From positions 124,001 through 188,000 of the forward strand of contig NZ_BBYM01000007.1 of assembly GCF_001570405.1 (NCBI RefSeq): a stretch of 64,000 nucleotides of DNA, given 5' to 3'. Source of the stretch: Microtetraspora niveoalba. GTDB lineage: Bacteria > Actinomycetota > Actinomycetes > Streptosporangiales > Streptosporangiaceae. The notes under the pieces are model-generated. The model saw nothing but the letters and a program-made list of their open reading frames with translations, did not search any database and had not been told where the DNA came from. Position 1 is the stretch's first letter. Every line of letters starts with the position of its first letter. Position numbers and translations under genes: made by a program. Of this stretch, positions 7,188-15,586 are shown one piece after another.

Positions 7188-9133
7188 ACTGCCTGCTCGG
7201 AACCCTCGCGCTCGCCCTGGGCGCGGCGGCCTCCGCGGTGGCCGCGCTCGCCTGGCCCCGGTCCGGCGGACGCCGTACGGCCCGCGTCGCCACGGCGGCG
7301 GCGCTCGCCTGCGCGGCCGCCGCGTTCGCCGTGCTGGAGACGGCGCTGCTCACCCGCGACTTCGGCGTCGGCTTCGTGGCCGGGCACGGGGGCCGGGACG
7401 TCTCGCCGTACTACACGCTCACGAGCCTGTGGTCGGGGCTCGAAGGCTCCATGGTCCTGTGGCTGCTCGCGCTCGCCGGGTTCGCGTGGGCGGCCGGCCG
7501 CGAACGGGCGGACGACCCGCGACGACCGGTCGCGATGACGGTGATCATGCTGGTGTGCGCGTGCTTCTTCGCGCTCACCCTGCTCGCCGCGAACCCGTTC
7601 CAGCCGGCCGCCCCCGTACCTTCCTCCGTACCGGCCGACGGGCCGGGGCCGAACCCGCTGCTGCGCGGCCACCCGCTCATGGGGATCCACCCGCCGCTGC
7701 TCTACCTCGGCTACACCGGCCTGGTCGTGCCGTTCGCGTACGGCGTGGCGAGCCTGCTCGCGGGAGACGCCGGCCGCGACCGGGTGCGCACCATGCGGCG
7801 CTGGACGCTGGTCGCCTGGATCCCCCTGACGGCCGGCATCGTGCTCGGCGCCTGGTGGTCGTACGGCGTGCTCGGCTGGGGCGGCTACTGGGAGTGGGAC
7901 CCGGTGGAGAACGCCTCCCTCGTCCCGTGGCTCGTGGCCACGGCGCTGCTGCACTCGCTGATGGTCCAGGAACGGCGTGGCGCGCTGCGGCGGTGGAACG
8001 TCTCCCTCGCCGTGGCCGCGTTCCTCCTCGTGCTGCTCGGCACCTTCCTCACCCGCAGCGGGGCGGTGAGCAGCGTCCACTCGTTCACCACGTCGGCCAT
8101 CGGGCCGGCGCTGCTCGGCCTGCTCACGGCGGCGCTGGTCGCGACCGGCGGGCTGCTCGCCCGGCACGCCGACCGGCCGGGCGCGGGCCCCGGGCTGCGG
8201 CCCGGCTTCTCCCGCGACCTGCTGTTCCTCGTCAACAACGTGCTGCTGGTGACCCTCGCCTTCACCGTGGTGCTCGGCACGCTGGCCCCCCTCGTCGTGG
8301 AGGCGGTGCGCGGGACGCCGGTGGCCGTCGGCCCGCCGTACTTCGACCGGATGACGATCCCGCCCGCGCTGGCGCTGCTCGCGCTGATGGCGGCGGCCCC
8401 GCTGGTGCCGTGGGCGCGGGCGGACCGGCGCGTCCTCGCCCGGCGGTTGCGCGTGCCCCTCGCGCTCGGCGCGCTCACGGTCACGGTGCTCGGCCTGACC
8501 GGGAGCCACCGGCCGCTGCCGCTGCTCGCGTTCGGCCTCGGGGCGTTCACCCTGGCCGCGGTGGCCGTGCGCGCCGCCGAGACGGTCCGGTGGCGGCGCG
8601 GCGTGGACCGCAGGCGGCTCGGCGGCCTGCTCGTCCACGCCGGGATCGCGCTGGCCGCCGTGGCGATCACCGGCTCGTCCGCGTACGCGCAGGAGGGGCG
8701 GGCCCGGCTCGCGACGGGACAGGTCCTCGACGTCGGCGGCTACCGGGTGCGCCTGGACGGCACCGAGGAGGAGCGGACCCGCGACAGCCTGACCGGCGCG
8801 GCCCGGGTGAGCCTGTCGCGGGACGGGAGCCCGCTGGGCGTGTTCCGGCCGTCGCTGGTGCTCTATCCGGCGACCGGCGCCCCTCCGGTGGCGAACCCCG
8901 CCGTCCGGACCGGGCCGTTCGCCGACGTGTACATCACCGTGACGGAGATCGACCCCGCGACGCGGTCGGCGGAGATCGGCGTCGCCGTGAACCCGCTGAT
9001 GGCCCTCCTGTGGACGGCGGGCGCACTGCTCGTGGCGGGAGGCGTGGCCGCCGTGCCACGGCGTCGGAGGGCGGCCCTCGCCGCGCCGGCCGGCGCTCCC
9101 GGCGCGGCACGAGAGGGGGCCGGGGCACGATGA
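7184..9133 (+). CDS. ccmF: CcmF/CycK haem lyase subunit
   Basis: Large polytopic protein (649 residues, around 14 hydrophobic stretches) that with CcmH forms the System I haem lyase joining haem to apocytochrome CXXCH sites outside the membrane. The WWD-type haem-handling signature is present as GWGGYWEWDPVENASLVPWL near residues 229-248, and FLTRSGAVSSVHSF near 285-298 is also typical. The start is the GTG overlapping the ccmE stop. Length is normal for CcmF. It lies in the unbroken ccmC-H operon and should serve the diheme QcrC, the extra monohaem protein and the haem domain of CtaC encoded by the facing operon. Confidence 0.93.
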   Translation: MNCLLGTLALALGAAASAVAALAWPRSGGRRTARVATAAALACAAAAFAVLETALLTRDFGVGFVAGHGGRDVSPYYTLTSLWSGLEGSMVLWLLALAGFAWAAGRERADDPRRPVAMTVIMLVCACFFALTLLAANPFQPAAPVPSSVPADGPGPNPLLRGHPLMGIHPPLLYLGYTGLVVPFAYGVASLLAGDAGRDRVRTMRRWTLVAWIPLTAGIVLGAWWSYGVLGWGGYWEWDPVENASLVPWLVATALLHSLMVQERRGALRRWNVSLAVAAFLLVLLGTFLTRSGAVSSVHSFTTSAIGPALLGLLTAALVATGGLLARHADRPGAGPGLRPGFSRDLLFLVNNVLLVTLAFTVVLGTLAPLVVEAVRGTPVAVGPPYFDRMTIPPALALLALMAAAPLVPWARADRRVLARRLRVPLALGALTVTVLGLTGSHRPLPLLAFGLGAFTLAAVAVRAAETVRWRRGVDRRRLGGLLVHAGIALAAVAITGSSAYAQEGRARLATGQVLDVGGYRVRLDGTEEERTRDSLTGAARVSLSRDGSPLGVFRPSLVLYPATGAPPVANPAVRTGPFADVYITVTEIDPATRSAEIGVAVNPLMALLWTAGALLVAGGVAAVPRRRRAALAAPAGAPGAAREGAGAR

Positions 9134-9825
9134 GGGACACGCCGCGGGCGGCATCGGAGGGTCCGGCCGGAGGCCCGATGAGGGACATCTCGCGGGCGCC
9201 ATCGGGGGATCCGGCGGGACGCGGGCCGTTGGGGGCGTCGACGGGAGATCCGGCCGGAGCGCCGGGGGCGGCGGCCCCGCGAGGCGGGGAGCGAACGCCG
9301 TGCCGCGCCCGGTGGGTCCGCCCCGCCGTCGTCGTCGCGCTCGCGGCGGCCCTGGCGGCCGTCCTCGCGTACGGCCTGGCCGGGAAGGGGAGCACGGACC
9401 CGGCGGTGATCCGGCGCGTCCCGCACCTGGCGGGCACCACCCTGGACGGCCGGGAGTTCCGGACGTCGGAGCTGCGCGGGCACGTCGTGCTGGTCAACGT
9501 GTGGGCGTCCTGGTGCGGGCCGTGCCGGGACGAGTTCCCGCTGCTCCTGGACATCGCGCGGCGGCACGCGCGCGGGGGGCTGCGCGTGGTCGGCGTGGAC
9601 ACGCGCGACGGGCGGGAGGCCGCGCGGGCGTTCCTCGCCGAGTTCGGCGCGACCGGCTTCCCCCACCTCTTCGACCCCGAGGGGCGGCTCGCCGTCGAGC
9701 TGGGGGCGTTCGGAGTGCCGGAGACCTTCCTGCTCGACCGGAACGGCGTGATCGTCCGCCGCCGGGTCGGGCCGCTCACCGAGGAGTGGATCGACGCCAA
9801 CGTTCTGCCGGAACTGGCCGCGTGA
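9130..9825 (+). CDS. ccmG: CcmG/DsbE thiol-disulfide oxidoreductase
   Basis: Membrane-anchored thioredoxin-fold reductant that keeps apocytochrome c or CcmH cysteines reduced for haem attachment. The anchor lies at about residues 65-85 and the thioredoxin domain follows, with the active site WASWCGPC near 123-130, the cis-proline segment FGVPETFLLD near 196-205 and GVIVRR after it. The first 55 residues are a repetitive, low-complexity cytoplasmic extension (MRDTPRA..., MRDISRA..., GDPAG repeats). ATG 9130 overlaps the ccmF stop (ATGA); the internal ATG at 9178 is a possible alternative. Confidence 0.9.
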   Translation: MRDTPRAASEGPAGGPMRDISRAPSGDPAGRGPLGASTGDPAGAPGAAAPRGGERTPCRARWVRPAVVVALAAALAAVLAYGLAGKGSTDPAVIRRVPHLAGTTLDGREFRTSELRGHVVLVNVWASWCGPCRDEFPLLLDIARRHARGGLRVVGVDTRDGREAARAFLAEFGATGFPHLFDPEGRLAVELGAFGVPETFLLDRNGVIVRRRVGPLTEEWIDANVLPELAA

Positions 9826-10910
9826 CCGCGCGCCGCGAGTCCGGACGTCGGCCCGACGCGCCTCCTGGGACGAGTGCCCACGACGTCACCCACGATGCGC
9901 CTCCTGGGAGGAGTCCCTACGACGTCACCTACGACGCCCTCGCCTCCGATGCGCCTCCGGGGAGAAGCCGGCGCCGCGGCGGCCGGAGGGGGCGCCTGGC
10001 GGCCGTGGCACTCGCCGTACTGCTGGCCGCCGCGGCGCTGGTGATGTGGCGGTCGGCCCACCAGGGGCCGCCGGACCTCGCCGGCCGGGTGGCCGAGATC
10101 GCGTCCGGCCTGCGCTGCCCCGACTGCGAGGGCCTGTCCGCCGCCGAGTCGTCCTCGACGATGGCGCGGGCGGTGCGCGCGGAGATCGAGCGGCAGCTCC
10201 GGCAGGGGCACGACCCCGAGCGGATCCGGCGGTTCTTCGCCGGCCGCTACGGCGAGGCGTTCCTGCTGTCCCCGCCGGCGTCGGGGGCGTCGGCGATCCT
10301 GTGGGCGCTTCCCGTCGCGGTGCTCGGCGCCGGGTGCGCCGCCGCTCTCGTGCTCCTCCTCCGCAGGAGGCCGCGTCCGCGCCGCCGCCCCGGGCCCCCT
10401 CCCCGGCACTCGGTCCGCGCGGGGATCGCGCTGGCGGTCGCCGCCGTGACGGCGGGCGTCCTCGCGCCGCTGCCGGCCCGGACGGGCGGGGACGACACCC
10501 GTCCCGCCGCGCCGCGCGCGGACACGCCCGCCGACCTCGTCTCCCTCGGCCGGACCCTCGACTCCCTGGGAGACGCCGAGGGCGCCGTCCGGGCCTTCCG
10601 AGAGGCCGCCGCCCGGCTCCCGGGAGACCGGCGGATCCCGCGCCTCCTCGGGTTCGCCCTGCTGAAGGCGGGCCGCCCGGCCGAGGCCGTCTCCCTGCTG
10701 CGGCCCCTGCTCGCGCGCTCCCCGCGCGACGACGAGCTCCTGCTGGTCCTCGGAGCCGCCGAGCTCACCGCCGACCCGCCCGCCGGGAGGCGCACACTCC
10801 GGCGGTTCCTCCGGCTCGCCCCGCCCGGGCATCCCGCCGTCGCGCAGGTGCGCCGGCTGCTCGCCGTACGGCACGGCGGGAGAGGGCCCGCTGGAGCCGC
10901 CACACGGTGA
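9822..10910 (+). CDS. ccmH: CcmH-TPR fusion (CcmH plus CcmI-like domain)
   Basis: The CcmH part (about residues 70-150) contains the redox motif LRCPDCEGLSAAESSS, matching the LRCxxC motif that binds apocytochrome thiols. A membrane segment near 155-178 and another near 200-220 separate it from a C-terminal tetratricopeptide region (about 235-350), like the CcmI part of proteobacterial systems. The fused protein (362 residues) would combine apocytochrome recruitment and reduction. GTG 9822 overlaps the ccmG stop. The N-terminal 55 residues hold two 13-residue repeats (DAPPG..S..DVT) encoded by a 39-bp duplication starting near 9858 and 9897. Its 3' end is overlapped antisense by the small gene ending at 10765. 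Confidence 0.88.
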   Translation: MTARRESGRRPDAPPGTSAHDVTHDAPPGRSPYDVTYDALASDAPPGRSRRRGGRRGRLAAVALAVLLAAAALVMWRSAHQGPPDLAGRVAEIASGLRCPDCEGLSAAESSSTMARAVRAEIERQLRQGHDPERIRRFFAGRYGEAFLLSPPASGASAILWALPVAVLGAGCAAALVLLLRRRPRPRRRPGPPPRHSVRAGIALAVAAVTAGVLAPLPARTGGDDTRPAAPRADTPADLVSLGRTLDSLGDAEGAVRAFREAAARLPGDRRIPRLLGFALLKAGRPAEAVSLLRPLLARSPRDDELLLVLGAAELTADPPAGRRTLRRFLRLAPPGHPAVAQVRRLLAVRHGGRGPAGAATR

Positions 10911-11169
10911 CGGCGACGGCCGCGAGCAGCACGGCGCGTGCCATCCGCCGGGCGCCCCCGCGCCCGGACGCGCCCCGCCGCGGTGCGTCGTGGATCGGGA
11001 CCCCGGCGTAGGCGGCGGCCGCGCTCCGGCACGCCTCCTCCCGGTCCTCGTACGCCATGTTGGCGAGCAGCCGGACCTCGCCCGACGAGCCGTCGGCGGG
11101 GCGGACGTACTCCCAGCGCCAGTAGCCGTCCGGCTGCCGCCACACCTCGACGCGGTCGTCCCACCTCAC
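10765..11169 (-). CDS. small protein with DUF1508/YegP-like domain and membrane segment
   Basis: A 134-residue protein whose first 60 residues (VEVWRQPDGYWRWEYV, then LLANMAYEDREEACRSAAAAY) follow the pattern of the YegP/DUF1508 fold: beta strands rich in Trp/Tyr, then a helix. A hydrophobic stretch follows at about residues 77-92. It starts at a GTG overlapping the qcrB stop, so it is the last gene of the cta-qcr operon. The tail beyond about residue 100 is Arg/Ala-rich and overlaps ccmH antisense by about 145 bp. The true functional part is probably the N-terminal two thirds. Its role, perhaps an accessory subunit, is inferred only from position. Confidence 0.6.
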   Translation of the reverse strand: MRWDDRVEVWRQPDGYWRWEYVRPADGSSGEVRLLANMAYEDREEACRSAAAAYAGVPIHDAPRRGASGRGGARRMARAVLLAAVAVTVWRLQRALSRRAVRRAAGAPARRRDARAGRAGGTAGVCASRRAGRR

Positions 11170-12587
11170 GCGCCCGCCTCCTCCCCGCCGGACGCGGCGG
11201 GCCGCTCCGCGCGCGCCTCCGGCCGCCGGCGGCGGAACGCGGCGGCCACCTGCCGCCACCGCAGGTCGAGCAGCGTCGCCCCCGGATCGGCGCGCAGCGC
11301 CTTCGCCAGCGCGTACGCCACGATCGCGACCAGGACGGGGACGACGAGCACGACGGCCCGCATCGTGCGGACGATCCCGAAGACGGGGATCTCGAAGTAG
11401 CGCGCCACCACGTCGTCCGACGACGCGAGCAGCAGCAGGCCGTAGAACGCGACGGCCCAGCTCCAGACCGCGACCCGGGCCGGGCTGTCCCTCGGCCGGT
11501 CGAGCACCTGGTGGCGGCCCCGGCCGCCGCTGATCCGCCGGTCCAGCCACGGCCACAGGTACAGCACGAGGAAGGTCAGCCCGGGCATGACCACACCCGG
11601 CAGGAACGGCGCCGGGACCAGATAGCCGAAGACCCGGAACTCCACGGGAGGAAAGAGCCGGAGCGCCCCCTCGACCCAGGCGAGGAACCAGTCGGGCTGC
11701 GCCGGGGAGGTGGCCGCCGACGGCCGGAACGGCCCCCACACCCACACCGGGTTGATCTGGACCAGGCCGCCGAGGCCGAACGTGACCGCGAAGACGGCGC
11801 ACAGCAGCGCCAGGGACCGGAACGCGTACGTCGGCCACATCTTCGACCCCACCACGTTGTCCTGGTTGCGGCCCGGCCCGGGGAAGTGCGAGTGCTTCTG
11901 CCGTACGAGGATCGCGAGATGCGCGCCGATCAGGGCGGCGATCGCCCCGGGGAGCAGGAGCACGTGCAGGATGTACAGCCGGGGGATGATCGACGTCCCC
12001 GGGAACTCGCCGCCGAAGAGCAGGAAGCCCGCCCACGGGCCGGCCACCGGCACCGACAGCAGCGTCGCGGAGGCGATCCGCAGCCCGGTCCCGGACAGGA
12101 GGTCGTCGGGCACCGAGTACCCGGCGAAGCCGGTGGCGATGCCGAGCAGGAACATCGTGAGCCCGATCAGCCAGTTCGGTTCGCGCGGCTTGCGGAACGC
12201 CGCCGTGAGGAAGATCCGCGACAGGTGCGCGACGATCGCGGAGAGGAACACGAGCGCCGACCAGTGGTGGGTCTGCCGCATGAGCAGCCCCGCCCGCACG
12301 TCCCAGCTCAGCGCCACGGTCGACGTGTACGCCGCGGAGGCGCGGGCGCCGCGCAGCGGCCCGTACACGCCGGTGTAGACGGTCTCGGCCGGGCTCGGCT
12401 CGAAGAACAGCGTGAGGAACACGCCGGTGGCGACCAGCGACACGAAGGCGTAGAGCGCGATCTCGCCCAGCATGAAGGTCCAGTGGTCCGGGAAGACCTT
12501 GGCCAGCGCCTTCCTGGCGACGGACGCGATCCGCAGCCGGCCGTCCAGCCACCACAACATCCGGCGGACGGCCCATCTGGTGATCAT
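11166..12587 (-). CDS. qcrB: QcrB cytochrome b subunit of menaquinol-cytochrome c reductase
   Basis: Membrane subunit (473 residues) carrying the two b haems and quinone sites of complex III. Haem-ligand histidines are visible in MRQTHHWSALVF and in YILHVLLLPGAIAALIGAHL; RQKHSHFPGPGR follows the fourth helix as in actinobacterial QcrB. It also has the actinobacterial C-terminal extension with extra helices after the core. It is translationally coupled to qcrA: its ATG overlaps the qcrA stop (ATGA at 12584-12587). It is the last large gene of the operon running from ctaC. Confidence 0.94.
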   Translation of the reverse strand: MITRWAVRRMLWWLDGRLRIASVARKALAKVFPDHWTFMLGEIALYAFVSLVATGVFLTLFFEPSPAETVYTGVYGPLRGARASAAYTSTVALSWDVRAGLLMRQTHHWSALVFLSAIVAHLSRIFLTAAFRKPREPNWLIGLTMFLLGIATGFAGYSVPDDLLSGTGLRIASATLLSVPVAGPWAGFLLFGGEFPGTSIIPRLYILHVLLLPGAIAALIGAHLAILVRQKHSHFPGPGRNQDNVVGSKMWPTYAFRSLALLCAVFAVTFGLGGLVQINPVWVWGPFRPSAATSPAQPDWFLAWVEGALRLFPPVEFRVFGYLVPAPFLPGVVMPGLTFLVLYLWPWLDRRISGGRGRHQVLDRPRDSPARVAVWSWAVAFYGLLLLASSDDVVARYFEIPVFGIVRTMRAVVLVVPVLVAIVAYALAKALRADPGATLLDLRWRQVAAAFRRRRPEARAERPAASGGEEAGA

Positions 12588-13441
12588 GTCGTCCTCCAGT
12601 AGCCCGGGCCGACCGGGGCGGGGAAGTCGCCGCGCGCGACCAGCATCCCCTCGGCGTCCACGCCGATCGGCAGTTGCGGGAGCGGCCGCGCGGCGGGCCC
12701 GGCCACGGGCGGCGCGCCCTTCAGGACGTCGAACACCGACTGGTGGCAGGGGCACACGAGCTGTTCGGCGGTCTGCACGTACAGCGCGACCGGGCAGCCA
12801 GCGTGCGTGCAGATCTTGGAGTAGGCGACGACGCCGTCCACCGTCCACGCGCCGCGCCCGCCCGGCAGCGCGAGCCGCGCCGGGTCGACGCGCACCAGCA
12901 CCGTCATGGCGTGGTCGTCCTTGACGCGCCCCTCGGGGAACACGGTCACGATCCCGCCGCGCGCGATGTCGGAGGGCCGCAGCGGCCTGCCCTCCGCGTC
13001 CACGATGCGCACCCCGTCCCGCCACGCGGTACGGCCGAGCGCGCGCCACGGCGTGGGCCCGCTGAACAGCAGCGACCTGATCGGGAACAGGAACGCCACG
13101 GCCAGCGTGCCGAGGGCGAGCATGAGCATCCGGCGCGGCAGGGCCGCCCGGACGACCGGCTCCTGGTCCCGGTCCAGCTCGGACGCGAAGACGCGCCGGG
13201 CCTCGGGAGGCGAGATCATCGCCTCCCGCTCCTCCACGTACGGCCCCTGCGGGAGCAGCCGCCCGGCCCACACGGCGAACCCGGCGGCGAGGCCGGCGAA
13301 GGCCAGGAACAACGCGAGACCGAGGAGCTGCGTCCGGTTCCCGAGGACGTAGACCGCGGCGAAGAACACCGCGCCGAGCACGGTGAGCGCGAACGCCGCC
13401 GCGACGAGGCGGTCCGTGCCCGGGCGGCCCCGCCCGCTCAT
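12584..13441 (-). CDS. qcrA: QcrA Rieske iron-sulfur subunit
   Basis: Carries the 2Fe-2S centre that takes electrons from menaquinol at the outer face and passes them to cytochrome c. The Rieske ligands are in CTHAGCPV and CPCHQSVFD, about 32-34 residues apart, in the C-terminal third. As in other actinobacterial QcrA proteins there are three membrane segments (near residues 12-32, 38-56 and 107-125) rather than one. About 285 residues. The ATG at 13441 overlaps the qcrC stop. Confidence 0.94.
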   Translation of the reverse strand: MSGRGRPGTDRLVAAAFALTVLGAVFFAAVYVLGNRTQLLGLALFLAFAGLAAGFAVWAGRLLPQGPYVEEREAMISPPEARRVFASELDRDQEPVVRAALPRRMLMLALGTLAVAFLFPIRSLLFSGPTPWRALGRTAWRDGVRIVDAEGRPLRPSDIARGGIVTVFPEGRVKDDHAMTVLVRVDPARLALPGGRGAWTVDGVVAYSKICTHAGCPVALYVQTAEQLVCPCHQSVFDVLKGAPPVAGPAARPLPQLPIGVDAEGMLVARGDFPAPVGPGYWRTT

Positions 13442-14247
13442 CGGGCCCGCTTCCCGAGCGCCCGGATGACGAGCACCAGCAGGCCCAGGCCGAGCACCCA
13501 GGCGATGGCGCCCTCGGTGACCGGCCCGACGCCGCCGAGCGGCCACCCGCCCGCCCCGGACGTGCGCGGGATCGAGCGGATGTACGCGATGACGGAGTTG
13601 AGCGCGTCGTCGCTCAGCGTCCCCCGGCCGAACTTCGGCATCGGCCCCGGCCCGAGCCGTACCGCCTCGGCGATCTGCACGGGGTCCGACGCGGTCAGCG
13701 ACGGCGCGTACCGCCCGGCGGGCAGGGCGCCGCCCTCGCCGGTGGAGGAGTGGCAGGCGGCGCAGTCGCGCAGGTAGATCGCCAGGCCCTGCCGCACGTT
13801 CCCTCTGCCCACCGCCGGGACGGCGGGGCCGGGCCCGAACGAGGCGACGTAGGAGACGAGCGCGTCGATGTCCCGCCTGCTGAAGGCGGGCTCGCGGCGT
13901 CTCGGCAGCGCCCGCGGGTTCGGCAGCGGCATCCGGCCGGTGGAGAGCTGGAAGTCGGCGCTCGCCGCTCCCACGCCCTTCAGGCTCGGGCCGTACTGGG
14001 TGCCCTCGCCCCGCTGGCCGTGGCAGCTCGCGCAGCTGATGCCGTACAGCTCCCGCCCGCGCGAGATCGGCGCCGGGGACGGCGCCGCCGACGCGGCGGG
14101 GGCGGACGGGCCGGCCGGCGGCGCGGCGGGCGGCACGGTGAGCAGCGGTACGGCGAGCAGCGGTACGGCGAGCAGAGGCGCGGCCGCGAGGATCCGCCGC
14201 GCGGCGAGCCGGCGCGCGGTGGTCCGTCGCTGTGTCGGTGGCGGCAC
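13438..14247 (-). CDS. qcrC: QcrC dihaem cytochrome c subunit
   Basis: Actinobacterial complex III uses a dihaem cytochrome c1 (cc) that passes electrons directly to the oxidase. Two haem sites are visible, CASCH near residue 72 and CAACH near residue 168, followed by a C-terminal membrane anchor (near 245-262). Met ligand candidates lie after each site. About 269 residues from a GTG start close behind the previous gene's stop. The signal sequence contains a triple LLAVP/LLTVP pentapeptide encoded by three 15-bp repeats (14131-14175), so repeat number would change signal-peptide length. A long Ala/Pro linker follows. Confidence 0.92.
   Translation of the reverse strand: MPPPTQRRTTARRLAARRILAAAPLLAVPLLAVPLLTVPPAAPPAGPSAPAASAAPSPAPISRGRELYGISCASCHGQRGEGTQYGPSLKGVGAASADFQLSTGRMPLPNPRALPRRREPAFSRRDIDALVSYVASFGPGPAVPAVGRGNVRQGLAIYLRDCAACHSSTGEGGALPAGRYAPSLTASDPVQIAEAVRLGPGPMPKFGRGTLSDDALNSVIAYIRSIPRTSGAGGWPLGGVGPVTEGAIAWVLGLGLLVLVIRALGKRAR
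14131..14175. repeat. 15-bp tandem repeat in the qcrC signal sequence, three copies
   Basis: Three copies of CGGTACGGCGAGCAG (the first with two differences) abut exactly. On the coding strand they give three leucine-valine-proline pentapeptides inside the hydrophobic core of the QcrC signal peptide. Confidence 0.85.
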
Positions 14248-14249
14248 GG

Positions 14250-14648
14250 TCAGTCCAAGGTGAAGAGATAGGCGGCGATGTCGCGCGCGTCCTGCTCGGT
14301 CACGCCGAGATCCGGCATGGCGGTGCCCGGCTCGACGGCGGACGGCTTGCGGATCCAGCGCTGGAGGTTCGGCCCGCTGTTCGGCAGCTGGCCGGCGATG
14401 TAGCCGCGCCGTCCGAACGCGGTGAGCGGCGGGCCCACGAGCGCGTCGGCCCCCTCGACGCCGGGCACCGTGTGGCAGGAGGAGCAGCCGTACCGGCTGA
14501 GGAGGAGCCGCCCCTTGGCGGGGCTGCCGCCGGGCACCTCGGGCGGCGGTTCGCCGCCGACGCCGCAGGCCGCGGCGCAGACCGCCAGCACGGCGAGCGC
14601 GGCCGCGACGACCAAACGCCGTCCGGCGGCGCCGCCCGGCCGCCTCAT
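14250..14648 (-). CDS. monohaem cytochrome c lipoprotein
   Basis: A 132-residue protein with a basic N-terminus, a hydrophobic stretch and a likely lipobox (AVCAAAC, residues 21-27), then a single-haem cytochrome c domain: CSSCH near residue 56 and a distal ligand in GTAMPDLGV near 109. It is probably anchored outside the membrane and could carry electrons between QcrC and the oxidase, or act as an additional donor. It starts at an ATG overlapping the ctaG stop. A separate cytochrome c gene between ctaG and qcrC is not part of the standard actinobacterial qcr-cta layout. Confidence 0.82.
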   Translation of the reverse strand: MRRPGGAAGRRLVVAAALAVLAVCAAACGVGGEPPPEVPGGSPAKGRLLLSRYGCSSCHTVPGVEGADALVGPPLTAFGRRGYIAGQLPNSGPNLQRWIRKPSAVEPGTAMPDLGVTEQDARDIAAYLFTLD

Positions 14649-15586
14649 CGGCCGGCCTCCCCGGGCGAGGACGAGGGCAGCGTCATGGCGTCGTTCCCCC
14701 TTTCGGCGGTCCCCATCCAGGCGAGGAAGAAGACCACGATCGCGGCGAAGTAGACGACGTCCGCGGGCACCCACATCACCAGGCCGGCGAGCTGCTGGTC
14801 GGTCAGCGGGTTCACGCCGGACGCGGCGGCGGCCGCCGCCTGCGACGGGTACAGCGGAGCGGGCGCCAGCGTGAGGACCGCGCCGAGCGCGGCCGCGGGC
14901 AGCGCGGTGACGAACATGTAGAGCATCGCGACGGGCGGGCAGAGGCGGTGGCGCGTGGGGGTGACGACGTGCCACCACAGCAGCCAGGCGGCGGCGAGGA
15001 AGCAGGCGTGCTCGGCCACGTGCACCGGCTCGACGTCGAGCGCGAGGTCGTAGGCGGCTGGCAGGTGCCAGATCCACAACACCGCCGAGTGGACGGCCCA
15101 CGCGGTGACCGGGAGGTAGAGCGGCCGCAGCGCCGTACGGCTCACGTGCCGGAGGGCGGCGAGCCGGGCACGCCAGCGCGGCGGCAGGACGAGCGGGAGC
15201 ACCAGCCCGGGGGCTCCGGCGGCGAGGAGCGGTGCGGCGACGACCATGAGCAGCATGTGCTGCCCCATGTGCGCGGAGAACCGCTCGTCGGCCAGGTGGT
15301 CGAGCGGCGGCAGCAGCGCGGCGGCGAGAGCGAGCAGGCCGGTCGCGAAGGCGGCGACCCGCCACCGCCCGAGACGGCGGGCGCCGGCCCCCGCGGCCCG
15401 TGCCGCCCGCAGCGCCGGAGGACCCGGGTGCGCGGCGTCCGGGGAACCCAGGGCCCGGGCCCGGCGGCCGGCGAAGACGCGCAGGCCGGCGAGGTAGCCT
15501 CCCGCCGCCAGGACGATCCAGGCGGTCACGGCGATCGTGTCCCATCCCCAGGAGCCGGTCTCGTCGCCGTGCGCGAGCGCCGTCAT
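14645..15586 (-). CDS. ctaG: CtaG-type cytochrome c oxidase assembly factor (caa3 type)
   Basis: Polytopic membrane protein of about 313 residues with seven or so hydrophobic segments. The pattern HMGQHMLLMVVAAPLLAAG in the middle, then WIWHLP and HVAEHACFLAAAWLLWW, matches the caa3_CtaG family, needed for copper-centre assembly in caa3-type oxidases and unrelated to the Cox11-type CtaG. The histidine-rich helices probably handle metal. The start overlaps the preceding gene's stop. Its presence fits the haem-c-containing subunit II encoded upstream. Confidence 0.88.
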   Translation of the reverse strand: MTALAHGDETGSWGWDTIAVTAWIVLAAGGYLAGLRVFAGRRARALGSPDAAHPGPPALRAARAAGAGARRLGRWRVAAFATGLLALAAALLPPLDHLADERFSAHMGQHMLLMVVAAPLLAAGAPGLVLPLVLPPRWRARLAALRHVSRTALRPLYLPVTAWAVHSAVLWIWHLPAAYDLALDVEPVHVAEHACFLAAAWLLWWHVVTPTRHRLCPPVAMLYMFVTALPAAALGAVLTLAPAPLYPSQAAAAAASGVNPLTDQQLAGLVMWVPADVVYFAAIVVFFLAWMGTAERGNDAMTLPSSSPGEAGR

